Shown here piece after piece: positions 39,101 to 48,100 of a DNA stretch of 64,000 bases. This DNA comes from Nocardia paucivorans NBRC 100373 (lineage in GTDB: Bacteria; Actinomycetota; Actinomycetes; Mycobacteriales; Mycobacteriaceae). Below the pieces are notes generated by a model. The model did not search any database, was not told the DNA's origin, and saw nothing but the letters and a program-made list of their open reading frames with translations. Position numbers and translations under genes: made by a program. The DNA lies in NCBI RefSeq assembly GCF_000308675.1, contig NZ_BAGE01000052.1, positions 62,001 to 126,000 of the forward strand, written 5' to 3'. Each line of letters begins with the position of its first letter. Within the stretch, counting starts at the first letter, position 1.

Positions 39101-42100
39101 CAGCGCGACCCCCTTGGGCGTCCCGGTGGAGCCGGAAGTGAACAGGACATAGGCGACGTTGTCCGGACGCAGTGACGAGCGGCGCTCGCCATCCTGAATC
39201 GGGGCATCCGACAGACCCGTCGTCTCCACTCGATCGAGGCACACCACGTCCCGGTCGGCGGGCAGACCGTGCCCGTCCGCCGAGGTGGTGAGCACCAGCA
39301 GCGGGTGGGCCGCGTCCAGTACGCGGGTGATCCGCGCGCTCGGGTGGTCGGGGTCGATCGGCAGGAAGGCGGCACCGGACTTGATCACCGCATACAGCGC
39401 GGTGACCAGGTCGATCGAGCGCCGAATCGCCACCGCCACCACTGTTTCCGGGCCGGCGCCGCGGGCGATGAGCCACCGGGCGAGCCGATTGACCTGTCGA
39501 TCGAAGTCCCCGTAGGTGATGATCTCCCCGTCCGGGAGCCGGAGGGCGGGGGCAGCCGGGGTGCGCGCCACCTGATCGTCGAAGGCATCGACCAGGGTAC
39601 GGGCCGCCGGCGCGGGACCGGCGGTGTCGTTCCACCGTTCCAGCATCAGCCGGCGCTCGGCGGCATCGAGCAGTTCGATCGCACCGACCGTCGAGTCCGT
39701 ATCGGTTGCGGCGGTGTCGAGCACCCGCACGAACCGGTCGACGAAGCCCCGGACGGTGTCCTCGTCGAAAAGGTCGGTGGCGTAGGTCAGGCGCAGCGTC
39801 ATACCGACCGGCTCGTTGTGGGCGCCGTGCCCTTCGCTCACCATCAGCAGCAGGTCGTAGATCGCGGCGCTGTCGCCCGGATCGATGTTCTCCACGGTGA
39901 GATCGGGTAGTTCGACGCGGGCCTGCGCCATGTTCTGGTAGGCGAGCATCACCTGGAACAGCGGCGTATGGGCGGTCGAACGCACGGGATTCAGTGCTTC
40001 CACCAGCTGCTCGAACGGGACGGTGGCATGTTCGAAGGCCTGGATATCGGTGCGGCGCACCTGGTCGAGCACATCCCGGAACGTCTGATCGGGTGTTATC
40101 CGGGTGCGCATCACCAGGGTGTTGACGAACATCCCGACGAGACCGTCGAGCGAGCGGTGACCGCGGCCGGCGTGGGGGACGCCCACGGTGATGTCATCGC
40201 TACCGGACAGTTTCGACAGCAGGACCGCCAGCGCCGCGTGCACCACCATGAACGTCGTGACCCCGGCACGCCGCGCCGCTGTCTCCACCCGTCCCTGCAG
40301 TTCACCCGGGATGGTGATATGCACGACAGCGCCGTGTTGGGTGCGTTCGAGCGGCCGCGGACGGTCCGTCGGCAGTTCGAGGAGGTCGGGTATTCCCGCG
40401 AGCTGCGTGCGCCAATAGGCGATATCGCGGGCGGCGCGCGAGTCCGGATCGTCCACCGAGCCGAGCACATCGCGCTGCCACAGGGCATAGTCGGCGAACT
40501 GGAGGGGAAGCGGCGCCCAGTCCGGGCACTCACCGGCGGAACGCGCCCGATAGGCGGTCACCAGATCGGCGGCCAGCGGCGCCACCGAATAACCGTCACA
40601 GCTGATGTGATGCGCGGCCAGGGCTATTACCCAGCCCTCGTCCGACAGCTGATACAACGCCACCCGCAGCGGCACCTCGGTCGCCACATCGAATCCGCGG
40701 GCCGAGAAATCGGCCAATCGGCGCGCCAGGTCTCGTTCGCCGATCGGCTCCGGGGTGAGATCCCACATCGCGGCGACCTCGGAGACGGGGAGCACCACCT
40801 GGGTGGGTGTTCCGTCGACCGCCGGATACATGGTGCGCAGACTTTCGTGCCGTTCGACGATATCGCCGACCGCGGCCGCCAGTGCCTCGAGATCGAGCAC
40901 CCCTTCGAGTCGGATGGCCAGCGGCACGATATATCCGGAGGCGTCCGGATCGAACTGGTTGAGGAACCACATGCGGGCCTGCGCCGGTGACAGCGGGAGG
41001 CGATCCGGGCGCGGCCGGGCGGTCGGCACCGGAAGGCTCGGCACCGCACGCAACCGCTCGATACGTTCGGCGAGATCGGCGACGGTGGGCGCCTCGAATA
41101 TCACCCGCACCGGTACGGACACGTCGAGAACATCACCGATACGGCTCAATGCGCGGGTCGCCAACAGCGAATTCCCGCCCAGCGCGAAGAAATCGTCCTG
41201 TGCGCCGATCTCCGGCAGCTCGAGCAACTCGGCGAAGACCTCGGCCACGGCCTGTTCGACAAGTCCGCGCGGCGCGCGATACTCGGCCTCCCGGTTCCTC
41301 GGATCCGGTGCCGGCAGCGCCCGGTAATCGACCTTGCCGTTGGCGGTGAGCGGGATCGCGTCGACCCGGATCACCGATGACGGCACCATATGGGTGGGCA
41401 ACCGTTCCAGCAGGAAGCTCCGGAGCTGTCCGTGGTCGAGCGGTTGCGCGGTGACCACGTGGGCGATCAGTCGCTGTTCCCCGCCGTCGGAATACACCTG
41501 CGCGACGGCCGCGCGCACCCGCTCGTGCGCCAGCAACGCGGCTTCCACATCGCCGAGTTCGATCCGCAGGCCGCGCAGCTTCACCTGGGTATCGGCGCGG
41601 CCGATATAGCGCAGGACACCATCGGCATCCCAGCGGACCAGGTCACCGGTGCGGTACAACCGGGCACCATCGGAGCCGAACGGATCGGCGACGAACGCCG
41701 CGCACGTCAGATCCCGACGTTCGTGGTATCCGTGGGCCAGCTGCACACCGCCCAGGTACAGTTCGCCGATCACTCCCACCGGAACCGGGCGCAAACGCGA
41801 ATCCAACACTCGCACCGTGACATTCGATTCGGGTTCCCCGATGGGCACCACGGTTCCGTCCACGGTGTCGATCCGGTGGGCGGTAACGCTGACGGCGGCC
41901 TCCGTCGGACCGTACAGGTTATCGATACGAATATCGCCGAGTTCCCGGAAACGCCGCACGGTTTCGGCGGGCAGTGCCTCACCGATGCACAGCACCCGCC
42001 GCAGGGCCGGGAACTCGCGCGAACCGGCCACGGCGAGGAATGCGGCGAGCAACGACGGCACGAAGTCCACGGTGGTCACGCCATGGTCGGCCACCAGCCG

Positions 42101-45100
42101 CACCACCGTCTCGGGATCGCGGTGCGCGTCGGGACCGGCGACCACCAGCGCCGCACCGCATGTCGGCGCGGAGAACAGCTCCCACACCGACAGATCGAAG
42201 GTCACCGGCGTCCGCAACAGCATCACATCGGTCTCGTCGAGCCCGTAGTGATCCCGCATCCACCGGATCTGATTCACCACCGCGGAATGCGGGACGGCCA
42301 CACCCTTCGGCACACCCGTCGATCCGGAGGTGTAGATGACATACGCCAAAGCGTCCGGGTGCAGAGGACGGATGCGATCGGCATCGGTCACCGGGGCGGG
42401 GTCGGCGCATTCGCCTTCGAGGTCCGTGATCGACCACACCGGAACCTCGTTCGGCAGGTTCGTCTCGTCACCGGGCCGGGTGACGACCGCACTCGGCCAC
42501 GCGGTGGTGAGCACGGCCCGTATCCGCTCGACCGGATATTCCGGATCCAGGGGCAGATAGGCGGCGCCCGCCGCGTGGACGGCGTACAGGGTGACCGGCA
42601 GATCGACACAGCGGCGCATGGCGACGGCCACCACCGTTCCGGGGCCTATCCCCCGACCGATCAATGCGCGGGCCAGGACGTTCACCCGGGCCGCGAACTC
42701 ACGGTAGTCGAGGCGGGTATCGCTCTCGGCGTCGATCAGCGCCGTGTTCCGGGGGGTTGCCGCCGCCTGCGCGGCGAACAGGTCCACGAGGGTGGCGGCC
42801 GGGGCCGATATCGTCCGCCCGGTCGAACGCACGACCAGTTCACGTTTCTCGGTCGCGGTCAACAGGTCGATATCGCCGATGGCGCCGGCGGGGTCGGCAA
42901 CGACGGCACGCAGCAACAACAGATAGCGGTCGAATATCGCGGCAACCGATTCCTCGTCGAACAGGTCGGTGGCGAAACCGAATTCGACCGCCATACCGGC
43001 CGGCTCGCCATCCGGTGTCGGAGCGTCGATGAGATTCAGATGCAGGTCGTACTTGGCGACGCTCGGGTCGGCCATCCGGACCGTCACCGTCAGGTCCTCG
43101 AATTCCACCGTGGGGATCCGGATGTTCTGGAACGAGAAGCCGACCTGGGTCAGCGGAGCGTGGGCCGTGGAGCGCGGCGGATTCAGCACCTCCACCAGTC
43201 GCTCGAACGGGATGTCGGAGTTCTCGAAGGCAGCCAGATCGGTGGCCCGCACCTGATCGAGAAGCCGGAGGAACGAGGTGCCGGGTTCGATTCGGGTCCG
43301 TAGCACCAGCGTATTGACGAACATGCCGATCAGACCCTCCAGGCCCGGCTCACCGCGGCCGGCGATGGGGGTGCCGACCGCGATATCACCGGTTCCCGAC
43401 AGCCTGGCCAGCAAAGCGGCGTAGGCGGCGTGCATCACCATGAAGACGGTCGCGTCGTGGCGGCGGGCCAATGCGGCCACCGCGCGATGCAGGTCGGCGG
43501 GCACCTTCGCCGTCACCGTCGCCCCGCGGAAACTCTGTTGCGCCGGCCGCGGACGGTCGGTGGGCAGGTCGAGCACCTCGGGAAGGTCGGCGAGGGTCGT
43601 CCGCCAGTATTCGGTCTGGGCGGCGGTCGGACTGTGTGGATCGTCCTCGGTGCCGAGCAGTTCCCGCTGCCACAGCGTGTAATCCGCATACTGCACCGGC
43701 AACGGCTCCCACTGCGGCGCCCGGTTCCGCACCCGGGCCCGATACGCCGTGGTCAGATCCGCGGCCAGTGGCGCCAGCGACGACCCGTCGAAGGCGATGT
43801 GGTGCACGACGAGCACCAGGGTGTGCTCCTCGGGTGCGCTGCGCAGCAACGCGATCCGGAACGGCACCTCGGCGGTGACGTCGAATCCGGCCGCCACCGT
43901 CTCGGCGATCCGTTCCTCGAGCCGATTCGCCGCCACCGACACCGGCACCAGCGGGGGCAGTGCCTCCGCCGCCGAGACGACCACTTGATGGGGTCCGCTA
44001 TCGCTGTCGGGATAGCGCGTCCGCAGGGCTTCGTGCCGATCGAGCACATCCGCGATCGCTGCCTGCATGGCGGCCACATCGAGGGCACCCGACATCCGGA
44101 CGACCAGGGGAATGTTGTATATCGGTGAGTCCGGGTCGAACCGGTTGAGGAACCACATGCGCGTCTGGGCGGGCGAAAGCGGTATCCGCTCCGGTCGCTC
44201 CCGCGGCACCAGCGGGGCCCGACCGGAGGACTCGCCGCCACGCAACCGTTCCGCCATGGCCTCGACCGTCGGCGCGTCGAAGACCGTCCGCAGCGCGATA
44301 TCGACGCCGAAGGCCACCCCCAATCGCGCTACCGCCCGGGTCGCCGACAGCGAGTTGCCGCCCAGGTCGAAGAAATTGTCGAGAGCACCGACCCGCTCGA
44401 GACCCAGCACATCCGCGTACACATCGGCCACGGCCTGCTCGGTCGCGTCCCGCGCCGCGACGAATTCCGTGCCGGCGCCGAATACCGGTTCGGGCAATGC
44501 GGCACGGTCGACCTTGCCCACCGAGGTCAGCGGCAGTTCGTCGAGCACCAGCACACTTTCCGGAACCATATGCGCGGGCAGGCGCTGCGCGACGTATACC
44601 GCCAACTCCGCCCGGTCGACAGCGGTGCGCGCCGGGACCACATACGCGGCCAATCGTGTTCCGCTCTCCGTCTCGACGCCCACCACCACCGCGGCCGACA
44701 CCTCGGGATGCCCGAGGAGAACGGCCTCGATTTCGCCGAGTTCGATACGCTGACCGCGAATCTTGACCTGGAAATCGGTGCGACCGACATATTCGAGGGT
44801 TCCCTCCGGTGTCCACCGCGCCAGGTCGCCGGTGCGGTAGAGCCGGGCGCCGGGAGCGCCGTACGGATAGGCCACGAATGTGGTGGCCGTGGCAGCCGGT
44901 CGGCCGAGGTATCCGCGGGCCAACTGCACCCCGGCGATATACAGATGTCCGGTCACCCCCACCGGCACCGGCCGCAGGTGGGTGTCCAGGACCACGGCCT
45001 CGACACCGCGGATCGGACCGCCGATCGTGACCCGCTCCCCGACGCGCAGCGGATCGCTGATCGCGACCATGATCGTGGTCTCGGTCGGTCCGTACCCGTT

Positions 45101-48100
45101 GAACAACTGCCGACCCGGCCCCCACACCGCGACCGTTTCCGCCGATACCGCCTCGCCGCCGGCCACCAGCACCCGCAGGGAATCCAGACCGTCCGGCGAC
45201 ATCGTCGCCAGCACACTCGGGGTCACGAACGCGTGCGTCACCCGCTGGGCGCGGATCAGCTCCGCCAGTTGTCGGCCCGCGAAGACATCCGGTGGCGCCA
45301 CCACCAGCGCCGCACCGTTCGCGTGGGCCATGAGCAGTTCGAGCACGACCGCGTCGAACCCGGGGGCCGCCAGTTGCAGAACCCGCGCGGAATTGTCGAC
45401 CCGATACCGTTCCCGCTGCTCGGCCGCGAAATTCGCCAATCCTTCATGGGTGACCTCGACACCTTTCGGTCTGCCCGTGGACCCCGAGGTGTACAGCACG
45501 TAGGCCGTGTCCTGGATCCGGGCGGGGCGCACCCGGTCGGCGTCCGTCACCTCCGCCGCCGACCGGGCGGCGATATCGGCGACGGTCTCCGGATCGTCGA
45601 GGACCAGCTGTCGGACCGATTCCGTGAGCAGACCCCGGTGCGCCTCGACCGTGAGCGCGACCCGTATCCCGGCATCGGCGATCATGAGCGCCATCCGCTC
45701 GGACGGATTGCGGGGGTCTACCGGGACGAATGCCGCCCCGGTCTTGGTCACCGCCCACATCCCCACCACGAATTCCACCGACCGCCCCGACACCAGCGCG
45801 ATCCGATCCTCGGGGCCGACCCCCCACTCGATCAATCGGCGCGCTATCCGGTTCGACCACAGGTCCAGTTCGCCGTAGGACACCGCGCGTTCCCCGGAAA
45901 CCACCGCCACCGCGTCGGGAGTCGATGTCGACAGCACCTCCGCCAACACTCGCGGGGTTTCGGCGGGACCGCCCGAGGCGGGCACCAGGTCGGTCCATTC
46001 GTTCGTCGCCAGCACGTCCACGGCGCCCACGTGGGTGTGCGGATCGGTCACCACCGCCTCGAGGACCCGGTTCAGCCGTGCGGCGAGCTCGTCGACGGTG
46101 TCGCGATCGAACAGGTCTGTGGCGTAGTCGATGCGCAGGGCGATATCACCCCCGGCGGCCGTGTTCTCGGCGACGGTGACGATGAGATCCACTTTCGCCG
46201 GCTGCGGACCCGGGTCCAGGACCTCCACCGTGAGCTCGGGCAACTCCAGGGTCGGGCGGTCCATGTTCTCGAAGGCGAGATACACCTGGCACAGTGGGGC
46301 GTGCGCCGTCGAACGCCGCGGATCGATTTCCTCCACGACGCGTTCGTACGGCAGGTCGCTATTGGCGAAGGCGTCGACATCGATGCTTTTGACCCGCGAC
46401 AGAAGCGCCAGGAACGATTCGTCGGCGCGTATCTCGGTGCGCAACGCCACCGTATTGACGAACATGCCGACCAGGGGCGCCAACACCTGGTCGCCGCGGC
46501 CCGCGACCGGTGTCCCGATGGTGATGTCGTCGGAATCCGCGAGTCGGGCGAACAGCACCGCCAGGGCGGCGTGGACGACCATGAAGGTGGTGACGTTCGC
46601 CCGGCGCGCCAACTGTTCGATCCCGGCGTAGACCTCGGCCGGGATCACGGTGTCGGCGATATCACCGCGCAGGGACGCCTGCGCCGGACGCGGTCGGTCG
46701 GTCGGCAGTTTCAGCAGCGGTGGTTTGCCCGCCAACTGCCGTGTCCAGTAGTCCAATTGCCGGGCCGCCGGCGAGTCCGGGTCGTTCTCGTCCCCGAGCA
46801 GTTCGCGATGCCAGATGCTGTAATCGGCATAGTGCACCGTCAAGGGCGACCAATCCGGCGTCTTGCCCTGCGCCCTCGCCTCGTAGGCGGTCGCGACGTC
46901 GGCGGCCAGCGGCCGCAGCGACGCGCCGTCACAGCAGATGTGGTGCAGGACGAGGACCAGCACATGCCGATGTTTGTCGGGGGAGGCGAGCAGCGCGGCC
47001 CGGATCGGTGGTTGCGCGCTCAGGTCGAAACCCTGTGCCGCCATTTCCCGGATCCGGCGCACCATATCGTCCGGGTCGGTCGGGTCGGGGGTGAGGTCGA
47101 GGTGGGCGGCGACGTGTTCGGCCGGCAGCACGACCTGGATGGCCGTCTCCTCGAAGGCGGGGAAAACGGTGCGCAGCGGCTCGTGTCGATCGATCACATC
47201 CATCAGCGCGGCGCGCAACGCCGCCACATCGAGCCGTCCGGTCAGCTGCACCACCAACGGAACGTTGTATGCCGCCGAGGCCGGATCGGCCTGGTTGATC
47301 AGCCATATCCGGTTCTGCGCCGGCGCCAACGGGATGGGGTCGACCCGGGGTCGCGCCCGCAGGGCGGCTCGGCTGCGATGCTCCTGTCCGGCCAGGTGCG
47401 CGGCGAGTTCGGCGACGGTCGGCCTGCCGAACAGGTCGCGTACCGACACCTCGCATCGGGTCAGTTCGGCGATCCGCACGGCGGCATTGGTCGCAGTGAG
47501 CGAATTACCGCCCAGCTCGAAGAAATTGTCCAGGACACCGACCCGCTCCATCCCCAGTATTTCGGCGAAGACATCGGCGATCGTCTCCTCGACGAGCGTG
47601 CCGGGTGCCACATAGGCCGCGGCCGAGTCGAAGACCGGTTCGGGCAGGGCGCGGTAATCGATCTTGCCGTTGACCGTCAACGGCAACTCGGGCAATACGA
47701 CGATGCTCGCCGGCACCATGTATTCCGGCAGCACCGCCGCCACATGAGCGCGCAGAACGTCGCCGGCGCAGACCGTATCGCCGGCGGGCACCACATAGGC
47801 GACCAGTCGGGCGGCCTCCGTATCGGGTCGGTTCACCACGACGACCGCCGTCGAGACCGTGTCGTGGGTCAGCAGCACATTGCGGATCTCGTCGAGTTCG
47901 ATGCGGAAGCCCCGCAGCTGGACCTGTTGGTCGGCCCGGCCGCGGTATTCCAACTCACCGCGATGGTTCCGCCGCCCGACGTCACCACTGCGGTAGAGCC
48001 GCTCCCCCGGTCGTCCGAACGGGTTGGCGACGAAACGCGCCGCGCTCAGCCCCGGCCGGTCGAGATATCCGCGGGACAGTTGCGGTCCCGCGACGTAGAT